NCBI GenBank assembly: GCA_020725385.1
Contig: DYFC01000034.1
Location: 72,339 to 136,338, forward strand
Direction of reading: 5' to 3'
From: Nitrospira japonica
GTDB lineage: Bacteria > Nitrospirota > Thermodesulfovibrionia > Thermodesulfovibrionales > SM23-35
Length of the DNA: 64,000 bases
The translations under genes and the position numbers were made by a program. The notes below the pieces were generated by a model that saw only the letters and a list, made by a program, of their open reading frames with translations, searched no databases and had not been told where the DNA came from. Below, piece after piece: positions 20,160-30,468 of this stretch. Positions within the stretch are counted from its first letter, which is position 1; every line of letters starts with the position of its first letter.

Positions 20160-22520
20160 ATGGATAAAAAACGGGTAAGGATTTTTGTTAAAGGCATAGT
20201 GCAGGGAGTAGGTTTCAGACCATTTGTGTATAATCTTGCAGAATTACTGGGACTTAAAGGTTATGTGATAAATTCTTCAAAAGGCGTAACAATTGAAATA
20301 GAAGGAGATAAAATTGATTCTTTTATTCATAAATTAAAAAATGAAGCCCCTCCTTTATCTCAAATCCTGAGTGTAGAAATTATTGAACTGCCATATCATG
20401 GTTATAAAGATTTTAGAATTCAAGAAAGCAAAGATGAAGGTAGTTTTACTTTAATTTCTCCAGATGTCTCAATTTGTAATGACTGCTTTAATGAAATGCT
20501 TGATAGGAATGATAGGCGTTATTTATATCCTTTCATTAACTGCACAAATTGCGGTCCGAGATACACAATCACAAAATGTGTTCCTTACGATAGACCTAAT
20601 ACTACCATGGCTGTCTTTAAAATGTGCAAGGATTGTTTTAGAGAATATGATGATCCCCGTAACAGGCGTTTCCATGCACAACCAAACGCATGTCCCGTAT
20701 GTGGACCACAGGTTGAACTTTTTTATAAAGGGGAAAAATTAAAGGATAAAAGACAAAATCCAATAAAACAAGCCATTGAAATTTTAAAAAAAGGAGAAAT
20801 AGTAGCTGTCAAAGGTCTCGGAGGTTTTCACATTGCCTGTGATGCTTTAAATAAAGATGCTGTTGAAAGACTAAGAAGAGAGAAGAGAAAAAATAATAAA
20901 CCATTTGCTTTGATGTCCCCTGATATTGAAACAATAGAAAAATATTGCTATGTATCTGAAGATGAAGAAAAAATCCTGAAATCAAATAAAAGACCAATTG
21001 TTTTATTAAGAAAGAAGAAGAATAATTTGCCGGAGGCAATAGCTCCTGACAATCCTTCTATTGGTTTCATGCTTCCTTATACTCCCTTACATTATCTTTT
21101 ATTCTATTATCCTCTTGAAAAAGAAAGTTGCAAAGGAAAACCGAGTCCAAATTTTGAAGCCTTAGTTATGACAAGCGGAAACATTTCAGAAGAACCAATT
21201 GTCACTGATAACAAAGAGGCTAGAAAGAAATTATCTGGAATAGCTGATGCATTTCTTGTCCACAACAGGGATATTTTTATGAGAGTTGACGATTCTGTGA
21301 TACGAATTATAGATAAAAAACCGTTGAAAAAATTAAAAGAACGCAACGGTATGGAATCTATAATTTATTTTATAAGACGTTCGCGTGGTTTTGTACCTGA
21401 TCCTGTTCAACTTCATGAAGAAGGGCCTGAGGTACTTGGCTGCGGTGCTGACATGAAAAATATTTTTACCTTAACAAAGGGCAGCTTTGCTATACCATCC
21501 CAGCATATAGGTGATATGGAGAATTATGAGACACTACAATTTTTTGAGGAAAGCCTGAATAATCTTAAATCTGTATATAGAGTTAAGCCTGTGGCTCTTG
21601 CGTATGACCTGCATCCAATGTACCTGTCAACACAATGGGCATTGAGGCAAAAAAATATAAAAAAGACACCTATTCAACATCATTATGCCCATGTTGCTTC
21701 TATAATGGCTGAAAAAGGTATTAAAGACAAAATAATCGGAGTTTCATTTGATGGAACAGGATATGGAACAGACGGCAATCTATGGGGTGGGGAATTTCTT
21801 ATCGCTGATATAAAAGGCTTCGAGAGGGCAGGGCATTTAAAGTATATACCACTACCCGGAGGAGAAAAAGCTGTAAAAGAACCATGGAGAATAGCACTAA
21901 GTTATATCCATTCTTGTTTTAAGAATAAAACTTTATCCACCCTGCAATCTATAGGATTCACAAATAAATACGGGATAGATAATATTAATAGTATCCTGTC
22001 TATTATTAACAATACACAGTTTTCTCCTTTATCATCTGGAGCCGGCAGGTTATTTGATGCAGTATCAGCATTGATAGGAATATGTGATAAAAATACTTTT
22101 GAAGGTGAAGCAGCAATTGCTCTTGAAGCAGCGGTCAGCAATAATATTAAAGGTAATTATCCGGTGAATTTAATATTTAACAATTGCTATGAAATTGATT
22201 TTTCCCCAACATTTTTAAATATTGTTAATGATTTGAATAAAAAGACAGATAAAGGTATTATATCTGCTAAGTTTCATAATACTGTTGTTAAGGTTATAGT
22301 TGAGATTGTTTTAAAACTTTCTGAAAAATATTCAATAAAGGATGTAGCCTTATGCGGCGGGGTATTTCAGAACATGTATTTGCTTTATAAAACAATTGAA
22401 GGACTATCTATAAAAAATTTAAACATTCATATACATGATAAGGTGCCAACAAATGATGCAGGTATATCGCTTGGCCAGGCTTATATTATACGGGAAAGAA
22501 TTAAAATAGGAATTGAATAA
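20160..22520 (+). CDS. hypF: Carbamoyltransferase HypF
   Basis: Acylphosphatase domain VKGIVQGVGFRPFVYNLA, CxxC zinc fingers, YrdC-like and Kae1-like domains. Start revised from the track's TTG at 20133. Confidence 0.96.
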   Translation: MDKKRVRIFVKGIVQGVGFRPFVYNLAELLGLKGYVINSSKGVTIEIEGDKIDSFIHKLKNEAPPLSQILSVEIIELPYHGYKDFRIQESKDEGSFTLISPDVSICNDCFNEMLDRNDRRYLYPFINCTNCGPRYTITKCVPYDRPNTTMAVFKMCKDCFREYDDPRNRRFHAQPNACPVCGPQVELFYKGEKLKDKRQNPIKQAIEILKKGEIVAVKGLGGFHIACDALNKDAVERLRREKRKNNKPFALMSPDIETIEKYCYVSEDEEKILKSNKRPIVLLRKKKNNLPEAIAPDNPSIGFMLPYTPLHYLLFYYPLEKESCKGKPSPNFEALVMTSGNISEEPIVTDNKEARKKLSGIADAFLVHNRDIFMRVDDSVIRIIDKKPLKKLKERNGMESIIYFIRRSRGFVPDPVQLHEEGPEVLGCGADMKNIFTLTKGSFAIPSQHIGDMENYETLQFFEESLNNLKSVYRVKPVALAYDLHPMYLSTQWALRQKNIKKTPIQHHYAHVASIMAEKGIKDKIIGVSFDGTGYGTDGNLWGGEFLIADIKGFERAGHLKYIPLPGGEKAVKEPWRIALSYIHSCFKNKTLSTLQSIGFTNKYGIDNINSILSIINNTQFSPLSSGAGRLFDAVSALIGICDKNTFEGEAAIALEAAVSNNIKGNYPVNLIFNNCYEIDFSPTFLNIVNDLNKKTDKGIISAKFHNTVVKVIVEIVLKLSEKYSIKDVALCGGVFQNMYLLYKTIEGLSIKNLNIHIHDKVPTNDAGISLGQAYIIRERIKIGIE

Positions 22521-22567
22521 AAAGAAGAACTAATTTGAAATAGATTAATCAGAGGAGGGAGTTGTAA

Positions 22568-23638
22568 ATGCAAAGGATAATAAAAAAAATTCACAGTTTA
22601 ATGAAAACCATTAACAAACCTGTAAAACTTATGGAAGTTTGTGGTACTCATACTGTTGCTATTTTCAGGCATGGCATAAGAGGTGTAATACCAAAAGAAA
22701 TTGTTTTATTAAGTGGACCCGGTTGTCCTGTATGTGTTACCCCAATCAAAGATGTTGATATAGCAATAGCAATAGCAAAAAAAGATGGATATATACTTAC
22801 AACATTCGGAGATATGATGCGAGTTCCGGGGAGTAAAAAACAATCTTTATTTCATGCGCAGGCAGAAGGCGCAAATATAAACATTGTATATTCTCCTATG
22901 GATGCTCTTAATATTGCCATAAAGAATAAAGAAAAGAAAGTTGTATTTTTTGCAACTGGTTTCGAGACAACATCTCCTTCTATCGCGGGAACCCTTTATC
23001 AGGCCGAGCATCTTGGTGTCAAAAATTTTTTTATATATTCTGCTCATAAAGTTGTTCCGCCTGCATTAAAAGCTCTGGTAAATTCACCTGATTTAAAACT
23101 TGATGGTTTTATACTGCCTGGGCATGTTAGCACAATAATAGGAAGCAAGCCTTATGAATTTATTGCTACCGAATACAAAATCCCATCTGTTATAACAGGA
23201 TTCGATGCTGAAGATATTCTTACATCAATAATGATGCTTCTTACACAGATAGCAGAAGGCAGGGCTGAGATTGAAATACAATATACAAGTGTGGTTAAAC
23301 CCGAAGGAAATCGTAAAGCTTTGGAATTGATTAATGAATATTTTGAACCATGTGATGCAAACTGGAGAGGTATTGGTGTTATACCGGGCAGCGGACTGAA
23401 ATTAAGAAGAAGCAAGAAACATTTTGATATTAATACTATACTCAAGATAGATGTTGCCGAATCAGCAGAACCCAAAGGCTGTCAATGCGGTCATGTTCTC
23501 AGAGGTGTTAAAATACCTACAGAATGTAAATTATTCGGAAAAGCATGTACACCGGAACATCCTGTCGGAGCTTGCATGGTCAGTACAGAAGGTAGCTGCG
23601 CAGCATATTATAAATATTCAGGAACGGTAAGATTTTAA
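22568..23638 (+). CDS. hypD: Hydrogenase formation protein HypD
   Basis: MEVCGTHTVAIFRHGIR, LSGPGCPVCVTP, FATGFETTSPS, C-terminal Cys cluster. Confidence 0.97.
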   Translation: MQRIIKKIHSLMKTINKPVKLMEVCGTHTVAIFRHGIRGVIPKEIVLLSGPGCPVCVTPIKDVDIAIAIAKKDGYILTTFGDMMRVPGSKKQSLFHAQAEGANINIVYSPMDALNIAIKNKEKKVVFFATGFETTSPSIAGTLYQAEHLGVKNFFIYSAHKVVPPALKALVNSPDLKLDGFILPGHVSTIIGSKPYEFIATEYKIPSVITGFDAEDILTSIMMLLTQIAEGRAEIEIQYTSVVKPEGNRKALELINEYFEPCDANWRGIGVIPGSGLKLRRSKKHFDINTILKIDVAESAEPKGCQCGHVLRGVKIPTECKLFGKACTPEHPVGACMVSTEGSCAAYYKYSGTVRF

Positions 23639-23872
23639 TGTTAAGAATTAAATTAGAGAAACAAACATAATAATATAATTAACAAATTACTAAGCTATCA
23701 CTTAGCAATCTCGAAAGCCTAAACAACTTGCTGATTTATCGAGAAATTTTATTGTTTAAAAAACAAACGTTAATATTGCTTTATTTCTAAAATATAATCA
23801 CAAATTTAGTTAAAATAAAAACAAAGGTGTTCAAAAAAATTAACTAAAAATAGTTTTTAACTTAATTCCATT

Positions 23873-25021
23873 ATGAAAGAACTGACAATTCTTCTTCCAT
23901 GTCTAAATGAAGCAGAGACAATCGGTCAATGCATTAAAAGAGCAAGGAAACTTCTTGATGATCATGGAATTGATGGTGAAATACTTATTTCAGATAATGG
24001 TTCAACCGATGGTAGCCAGGCAATATCAAATAAACTTGGTGCCAGGGTAGTTGAATGCCCTATTAGAGGGTACGGGGCTGCTTTACAATTTGGAATTGAA
24101 AGAGCTGAAGGTAAATTTATCTTAATGGGAGACGCTGATGACAGCTATCATTTTGATGAAGCGTTTCCTATGATTCAAAAACTTAGGGAAGGTTATGATA
24201 TCTGTATCGGAACACGACTAAAAGGTAAAATAATGAAAAATGCGATGCCGTTTCTCAACAGGTATCTCGGTACGCCTGTAATAACTAAAATTGGAAAAAT
24301 ATTTTTTAAAGTTGCTCTTAGTGATTACAATTGTGGAATGAGAGCGTTTAGAAGGGATAAGCTTCTTGAACTGAATCTTGTTACAACCGGCATGGAATGG
24401 GCATCCGAGATGATTATTAAGTCTAAACTTGCGGGTCTAAAAATGACGGAAGTTCCTATTACATTATATAAAGATGGCAGAAGCAGACCTCCTCATCTCA
24501 GACGATGGAGGGATGGCTGGCGTCATATAAGGTTTATGCTTCTTCATTCACCTAAATGGCTTTTTACAATTCCCGGGATTGTCATGATAGCAGTTGGTAT
24601 AACCGGTGAAATTTTATTAATGCCCGGTGTATTTAAAATCGGAAATGTTAATTTTGATGTTCATACTCTTACTGCTATGGCTATTTTAACTATTGTTGGT
24701 ACACAGGTAATGTTCACAGGAATTTTTGCAAATTTATATTCACACATTACCGGTATTCTTCCTGAAGATGAAAAATATAGAAATTTAATAAAGAAATTTT
24801 CATTGGAAAAAGTTCTCGTGTTCTGTTTAATTCTTTTCATTTTTGGATTAACAGGGTTTTTATATACATTATGGGAGTGGTATAGGGTAAATTTTTCTGA
24901 ATTGAATTATCAGGTAACAATGAGACAGCTTGTACCATCGCTTACGCTCATAGCTATTTCAATTCAAGGAATGTTCAATGGCTTTATGCTATCATTACTT
25001 TTTTTAAGAACAAAAAAGTAA
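23873..25021 (+). CDS. Glycosyltransferase family 2 with C-terminal membrane region
   Basis: TILLPCLNEAETIGQCI, SDNGSTDGS, MGDADDSYHF. Confidence 0.9.
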   Translation: MKELTILLPCLNEAETIGQCIKRARKLLDDHGIDGEILISDNGSTDGSQAISNKLGARVVECPIRGYGAALQFGIERAEGKFILMGDADDSYHFDEAFPMIQKLREGYDICIGTRLKGKIMKNAMPFLNRYLGTPVITKIGKIFFKVALSDYNCGMRAFRRDKLLELNLVTTGMEWASEMIIKSKLAGLKMTEVPITLYKDGRSRPPHLRRWRDGWRHIRFMLLHSPKWLFTIPGIVMIAVGITGEILLMPGVFKIGNVNFDVHTLTAMAILTIVGTQVMFTGIFANLYSHITGILPEDEKYRNLIKKFSLEKVLVFCLILFIFGLTGFLYTLWEWYRVNFSELNYQVTMRQLVPSLTLIAISIQGMFNGFMLSLLFLRTKK

Positions 25022-25048
25022 CATTTTTAATATTGCATATTTTCATTT

Positions 25049-25594
25049 ATGAAAAAGCTTGATTATATTTTACAGAATTGGAGATATTCAATGGTTATTT
25101 CATTTATTCCATCTGGTTCTGAAATACTTGATATAGGCGGATATGACGGTTCGTTTTTACTAAAAGTAAAGAATAAAATCAAAAAAGGATATTGTATTGA
25201 CCCGCTGATTAGTCCATTCAAAGATGATAAACTTGAATTTATAAAAGAACAAGTAAATAACAAATTGCCCTTTGCAGACTCATCATTTGATGTAATTACA
25301 ATGATTGCTGTTTTTGAACATTTAAGAAAAAGCAGAACAATTGCAGTTTCTGAAGCATATCGGCTCTTAAAAAAAGGTGGAATAGCAATACTAACCATAC
25401 CCGACAAATTTGTTGACAATATATTAAAAATTTTATCTACGCTAAAGCTAATTGATGGCATTTCTATTGAAGAACATGATAATTATGAAGTATCTGAGAC
25501 TATTGAAATATTTTCTAAATATGGTTTTACATTACAAAAGTGGCAAAAGTTTCAGCTCGGCTTGAATAATCTTTTTATCTTCAAAAAAAAATGA
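25049..25594 (+). CDS. Class I SAM-dependent methyltransferase
   Basis: EILDIGGYDGSFLLKV...LPFADSSFDVITMIAVFEHL. Confidence 0.88.
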   Translation: MKKLDYILQNWRYSMVISFIPSGSEILDIGGYDGSFLLKVKNKIKKGYCIDPLISPFKDDKLEFIKEQVNNKLPFADSSFDVITMIAVFEHLRKSRTIAVSEAYRLLKKGGIAILTIPDKFVDNILKILSTLKLIDGISIEEHDNYEVSETIEIFSKYGFTLQKWQKFQLGLNNLFIFKKK

Positions 25595-25607
25595 GGAGGC
25601 AATATTT

Positions 25608-28016
25608 TTGCCAGATAAGTTAAATAAATCTTTTTTTCTTCAATTAATATTCCTTTTTTCTGTTTTTTTGCTCTCCATTATTAAGATAGAAGACACAGAT
25701 AGCTGGATGCATCTTAGTTTTGGAAGGCTGATCTGGGAAAATAAAGGGTTACCAGCCACAGAACAATTTGTATATCCAAGTTTTGGTATGCCTTTTTCTT
25801 ATAGCTCATGGCTTTTTGGAGTTATATATTATCTTTCATATTTATTTTTAGATATTCCGGGTATTATTCTTCTCAAGGCTACTACAATAACCTTAGCTTT
25901 TTACATAATTTTAAAAGATTCTTTAAGGCCATATAAGAATCTGATTGTATCCCTTCTCATTATGATGTTAATTGTGATTATCACCCGTCACCGTTTTGCG
26001 GAAAGACCCGAAACATTTATGTTGATATTTCTATCCTTCAGTATTTTCAGTTTGAATGCTTATCTATACGACAAAAAGAAATATATCTATTGGCTTCCTT
26101 TTATCCATATGTTATGGGCAAATTGTCATTCAAGCATAAATATAATGGTGGTTCCATTTTTAGTTTTCATTATTGGAGGATTAGCTAATCAATATCTTGA
26201 TAAAAAAGGTATTAAAGTCGAAATTAGTCCATCTAATGATCAAATTAAGACTATTCTGATTATTTTTGTTTTGTCATTTCTTTCTTCTTTAATAAGCCCT
26301 TATTTTATAAGTCAGTATTTTTTTGCAACCCAGTATCTTTCCGAACCATGGTTTAAACAGGAAATTCTCGAACTTCAAAGTCCTGAATGGTACATTAAAA
26401 AGTGGCTTTATATTGGAACCGGGATTGTAATTGCAAGCTTTGTTTTAAACAGTAAAAAAATATCAATCATAAATTTCTTGATGATTATTCCATTTGCATA
26501 TCTTTCATTTACAGCAAAACGATTTTTACTTCTTTACGCTGTTATTGCTGCTCCTATTGTGATTAAAAATATTTCAGCTTTCATCAGAGGAAGGAAATGG
26601 GAAAGATTCAATGATAAGAAAATTATGTTGGCCTTTACATTATTGTGGGTAATAGGATTTACATTTTTAGCAATATTCAAAGGTACCCCGTTTGACGGTA
26701 ATAGAAAAAAATTCGGATTTGGCGTTGAATATAAGTATGTCCCTGAAGGAGCTCTTAAATATCTTGATAAAAATAATATTTATGGAAGAGTTTTTAATAT
26801 TTTTGAGTGGGGCGGATATATTATCTGGCGGGATTTCCCTAAAAGAATTGTATTTGTTGACCCCCGGGGGTATCTGCCAGCAGGTCTTCATGAAAAATTA
26901 AATCTCGCTATGGGAAGGCCTTATCTTTTAGATGCATTGGAGAATAAATATGGATTTGATGTTGTGCTTACCGGGTACCCGGAAGTTAGTACAAATGTTG
27001 AAAATATTGATTTAGCTTTATTGCATCCTGGGTGGGCTTTAGTATATTGGGATGATAAGGCTCTGGTTTATTTAAAGAAAGATGGTAAGTATAGGGAAAT
27101 TGCTAATAGAGATATATATAATTTTGTTAAGCCTGCCAATGGACTGAGCAATCTTAAAAGTATTTTGGAGGACAAAGAAAATAGAATAAAAACAATCGAG
27201 GAATTAAAAAGAAATATAGATAGTACCAATTCTCAAATCGGAAAGATGTTTCTCGGATATTCATATAATGAGATTGGAGAATATAACAAAGCTCTGGATA
27301 TTTTTTCAGAGTTGGAAAAAACTAATTCTTCAGAATATCTTTTGCAGTCATATAGCGGGGTTGCTTTTGCCTATGAAAGACTTGGAGATTTTAAAAAAGC
27401 TATCGAATATAACGAGAAGATAATAGGTTATAAAAAAGAGGCCGGTGTATTTTATGAAATTGGCAGATTATATCTAAAATTGAATGATGTGAAGAATTCA
27501 TTAAAATACCTAAGAAAAGCTTTAGATAAAGATCGTGATTATCTTCCTGTCTACCCTTTAATTTTAGATATTTACCGTAAGGAAGGGATGAGTCATGAAT
27601 ACGATAAATTAAAAAAGTACTATGACGAACTTTCTATCAGGAGTACTGCGATGGAACATTTTCAGAGTGGAGTAAATGCATATTTAAATGGAAAATTTGA
27701 TGAAGCCCTGGCTGAGTTTAATAAAGCTATTGAATTGAATCCACTGGACGCAAAATCTTACAGCAACATAGGTTATATTTATTATGATAGAGGTGATATG
27801 ATAAACGCTTTTATATACCAGAAAAAAGCAATAGATATAGATCCGAAATTTGCGAATGCTCACTTCGGGCTGGCTATGATTTATAAAAAACATGGTGATT
27901 TTTTAAATGAAAAAAAGCATCTTGAAGAATATCTGAAACTTGAACCTTCGGGTTATTATTCCAGAAGGGCGATGGAAGAGATTGACATCCTGAATAAATT
28001 TTTGAAAAAACGATAA
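25608..28016 (+). CDS. Polytopic membrane protein with C-terminal TPR repeats
   Basis: TTG start; N-terminal half hydrophobic, C-terminal TPRs (AEFNKAIELNPLDAKSYSNIGYIYYDRGD). Confidence 0.8.
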   Translation: MPDKLNKSFFLQLIFLFSVFLLSIIKIEDTDSWMHLSFGRLIWENKGLPATEQFVYPSFGMPFSYSSWLFGVIYYLSYLFLDIPGIILLKATTITLAFYIILKDSLRPYKNLIVSLLIMMLIVIITRHRFAERPETFMLIFLSFSIFSLNAYLYDKKKYIYWLPFIHMLWANCHSSINIMVVPFLVFIIGGLANQYLDKKGIKVEISPSNDQIKTILIIFVLSFLSSLISPYFISQYFFATQYLSEPWFKQEILELQSPEWYIKKWLYIGTGIVIASFVLNSKKISIINFLMIIPFAYLSFTAKRFLLLYAVIAAPIVIKNISAFIRGRKWERFNDKKIMLAFTLLWVIGFTFLAIFKGTPFDGNRKKFGFGVEYKYVPEGALKYLDKNNIYGRVFNIFEWGGYIIWRDFPKRIVFVDPRGYLPAGLHEKLNLAMGRPYLLDALENKYGFDVVLTGYPEVSTNVENIDLALLHPGWALVYWDDKALVYLKKDGKYREIANRDIYNFVKPANGLSNLKSILEDKENRIKTIEELKRNIDSTNSQIGKMFLGYSYNEIGEYNKALDIFSELEKTNSSEYLLQSYSGVAFAYERLGDFKKAIEYNEKIIGYKKEAGVFYEIGRLYLKLNDVKNSLKYLRKALDKDRDYLPVYPLILDIYRKEGMSHEYDKLKKYYDELSIRSTAMEHFQSGVNAYLNGKFDEALAEFNKAIELNPLDAKSYSNIGYIYYDRGDMINAFIYQKKAIDIDPKFANAHFGLAMIYKKHGDFLNEKKHLEEYLKLEPSGYYSRRAMEEIDILNKFLKKR

Positions 28017-28017
28017 A

Positions 28018-28638
28018 ATGTCTTCGGCAGATTTATATATCAATAGTATAGATTTCAAGAAATATTTAAATGAATCTGAATGCTGTGAATGTGGTTTCTC
28101 TTCATGTAATGACTTTTTTGTTGCACTAAAGGATGGAAAGGTTGATATTCAACTATGTAAATTTATTGATGGAAATAGGTTGAATGCTTTAGAAGCAATA
28201 AAAAAGATTGAAACGATCTGGCCTGAAGTGCCTTTAATAACTTTTCCAAGACCGGCATATACTGGACTTATAGAGCTCAATAATCCTGATGAAAAATCAA
28301 TTATTCTTATTACAGGAAATAATGAGTTTACAGAACAGGTTGTGCTAACGGTTCTCGGGACAACTTCATGTCCATTTTATGTTCTGTTTGTTGATACCGA
28401 TGGGAATACAATAGATATGTCCATGATTTACAATACTTTCAATGCTGAGAGGGTATTGGATGCATTAAGAAAAACAGGGTTACTGAATATATCTACTGGA
28501 AAAAATATTGTAATTCCCGGACTTGCACATGGTATAGAAAGCGAAATTAATAAACTTACGGGCTTTAATATTAAAACAGGGCCGGTTTGTGTAGCAGAAT
28601 TGCCGCTTTTTTTAGCGAACATATGGATACCACCATAA
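28018..28638 (+). CDS. Fe-S plus CFeSP/CdhE C-terminal-domain-like protein
   Basis: ECCECGFSSCNDFFVALKDGKVDIQLCKFI resembles the CFeSP 4Fe-4S domain; IVIPGLAHGIESEINKLTGFNIKTGPVCVAELPLFL resembles the CFeSP large-subunit C-terminal domain. Confidence 0.55.
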   Translation: MSSADLYINSIDFKKYLNESECCECGFSSCNDFFVALKDGKVDIQLCKFIDGNRLNALEAIKKIETIWPEVPLITFPRPAYTGLIELNNPDEKSIILITGNNEFTEQVVLTVLGTTSCPFYVLFVDTDGNTIDMSMIYNTFNAERVLDALRKTGLLNISTGKNIVIPGLAHGIESEINKLTGFNIKTGPVCVAELPLFLANIWIPP

Positions 28639-28746
28639 ACTACAATACATTTATGATGAACGAATTTTTTTAAGCAATGTTTACATTGTTTGGGTTAAAA
28701 TAATTCAGTCTATACGGACTGTTTAAAAAGCAGAGGGGTGAGTTAA

Positions 28747-29745
28747 ATGGAAAGAATATTATTAGGACATGGAAGCGGTGGAAAGCTTATGTATCAATTG
28801 ATTAGAGAACATTTTGTTCCTGAGTTTAAGCTCAAGTCTTTGAATGATTCGGCGGTTCTTAAAGGGTTAAATAAAGGTAAGATTGCTGTTACAACCGATT
28901 CTTATGTGGTTTCCCCTATTTTTTTCCCGGGTGGCAATATTGGTGAGCTTGCTGTTTACGGGACAGTAAATGATCTTTCAATGGTAGGTGCAACACCTCT
29001 TTATATTACGTCGGGATTTATACTTGAAGAAGGGTTTCCACTCGAAGATTTAAAGAAAATTTTAACCTCTATGTCGGAAGCAGCAAAAAAAGCAGGTATA
29101 AAAATAGTTGCAGGTGATACTAAAGTTGTAAATAAAGGAAAAGCAGATGGTATCTTTATTAACACATCAGGCGTTGGAATTGTCGGGGAAAATACGGACA
29201 TTTCACCATTAAAAGTAAAGCCCGGGGATAGAGTAATCCTAAGCGGTCCAATCGGTAATCATGGTATCTCGATTATTGCAGAAAGAAATGGTTTAAGGTT
29301 TAATCCTCCTGTATTGAGTGATACGGCTCCTTTGAATGTACTTGTTAAGGAAATGTTGAAACACACAAAGAAAATACACGCAATGCGTGACCCTACCCGC
29401 GGAGGACTTGCAACCACTCTCAAAGAAATAGCGAATGATTCAAAATGTTGCATTACTATTTTTGAAGAATCAATACCCGTGCCTTCTGGTGTCAGAGGAG
29501 CGTGTGAACTTCTCGGACTCGATCCGCTTTATGTGGCTAATGAAGGCATTTTAATTGCAATAGTATCTGCGGATGTAGCCGATTCACTCGTAAAAAAAAT
29601 GAGGAAAATATCTGTTGCGCGCGAATCGTGTATAATTGGTGAAGTTACAAAAAATCCTGCAGGTATGGTACTTCTTAAAACATCTATTGGTGGAACAAGA
29701 ATGATCGAGATGCTTTCCGGTGACCAATTACCAAGAATATGTTAG
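28747..29745 (+). CDS. hypE: Hydrogenase expression/formation protein HypE
   Basis: LLGHGSGGKLMYQLI and C-terminal PRIC. Confidence 0.97.
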   Translation: MERILLGHGSGGKLMYQLIREHFVPEFKLKSLNDSAVLKGLNKGKIAVTTDSYVVSPIFFPGGNIGELAVYGTVNDLSMVGATPLYITSGFILEEGFPLEDLKKILTSMSEAAKKAGIKIVAGDTKVVNKGKADGIFINTSGVGIVGENTDISPLKVKPGDRVILSGPIGNHGISIIAERNGLRFNPPVLSDTAPLNVLVKEMLKHTKKIHAMRDPTRGGLATTLKEIANDSKCCITIFEESIPVPSGVRGACELLGLDPLYVANEGILIAIVSADVADSLVKKMRKISVARESCIIGEVTKNPAGMVLLKTSIGGTRMIEMLSGDQLPRIC

Positions 29746-29754
29746 AGGTATAAT

Positions 29755-30465
29755 ATGATATTAGGTGTTAATATTGATCATATTGCTACATTAAGACAGG
29801 CACGTCGTGGAATTGAGCCTGACCCAATTTTGGCTGCCCCGCTTGCTATATTGGGTGGTGCTGATGGCATTACAGTTCATCTTAGGGAAGATCGAAGACA
29901 TATTCAGGACAGGGATCTTGAAATATTGAAAAGAATTGTTCCTGTTGAATTAAATCTCGAAATGGCTGTTACAGAAGAAATGCTCTTAATCGCAGAAAAA
30001 ATAAAACCTGATCTTGTAACCATTGTGCCGGAAAAAAGAATGGAACTTACAACCGAAGGCGGATTGGATGTAAAAAAACATAAAAAAAATGTAATGGAAG
30101 CAATCAAAAGACTTCATAGAAAAGATATACCTGTTAGCCTTTTTATAAATCCGGATAAAGGGGATATAGAATTATCTGGGAAAATTGGTTCCGATATGGT
30201 TGAGATTCATACCGGGACATATGCAAATACAAAGGGAAAAAGTCAGGAAAAAGAGTTCGCAAGAGTGAAAAATGCGGTTAATTATGCATTAGAATGCAGG
30301 CTTTTAGTTAATGCAGGTCACGGATTAAATTACTTTAATGTTCAAAGAATTGCTTTGATTGAAGGTTTAAGGGGGCTTTATATAGGCCATAGCATTATAT
30401 CAAGAGCAGTTTTTGTAGGGCTTGAACGGGCTGTTAGAGAAATGAAACAAATTATTCACAGATAA
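29755..30465 (+). CDS. pdxJ: Pyridoxine 5'-phosphate synthase
   Basis: LGVNIDHIATLRQARRGIEPDP, VHLREDRRHIQDRD, NAGHGLNYFNV. Confidence 0.97.
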   Translation: MILGVNIDHIATLRQARRGIEPDPILAAPLAILGGADGITVHLREDRRHIQDRDLEILKRIVPVELNLEMAVTEEMLLIAEKIKPDLVTIVPEKRMELTTEGGLDVKKHKKNVMEAIKRLHRKDIPVSLFINPDKGDIELSGKIGSDMVEIHTGTYANTKGKSQEKEFARVKNAVNYALECRLLVNAGHGLNYFNVQRIALIEGLRGLYIGHSIISRAVFVGLERAVREMKQIIHR

Positions 30466-30468
30466 CTT

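Noticed and set aside
23640-23870. Intergenic region with CTAAG/CTTAG and TCTCGA/TCGAGA pairs considered as sRNA
   Set aside because: Short arms, no terminator or conserved motif; insufficient support.
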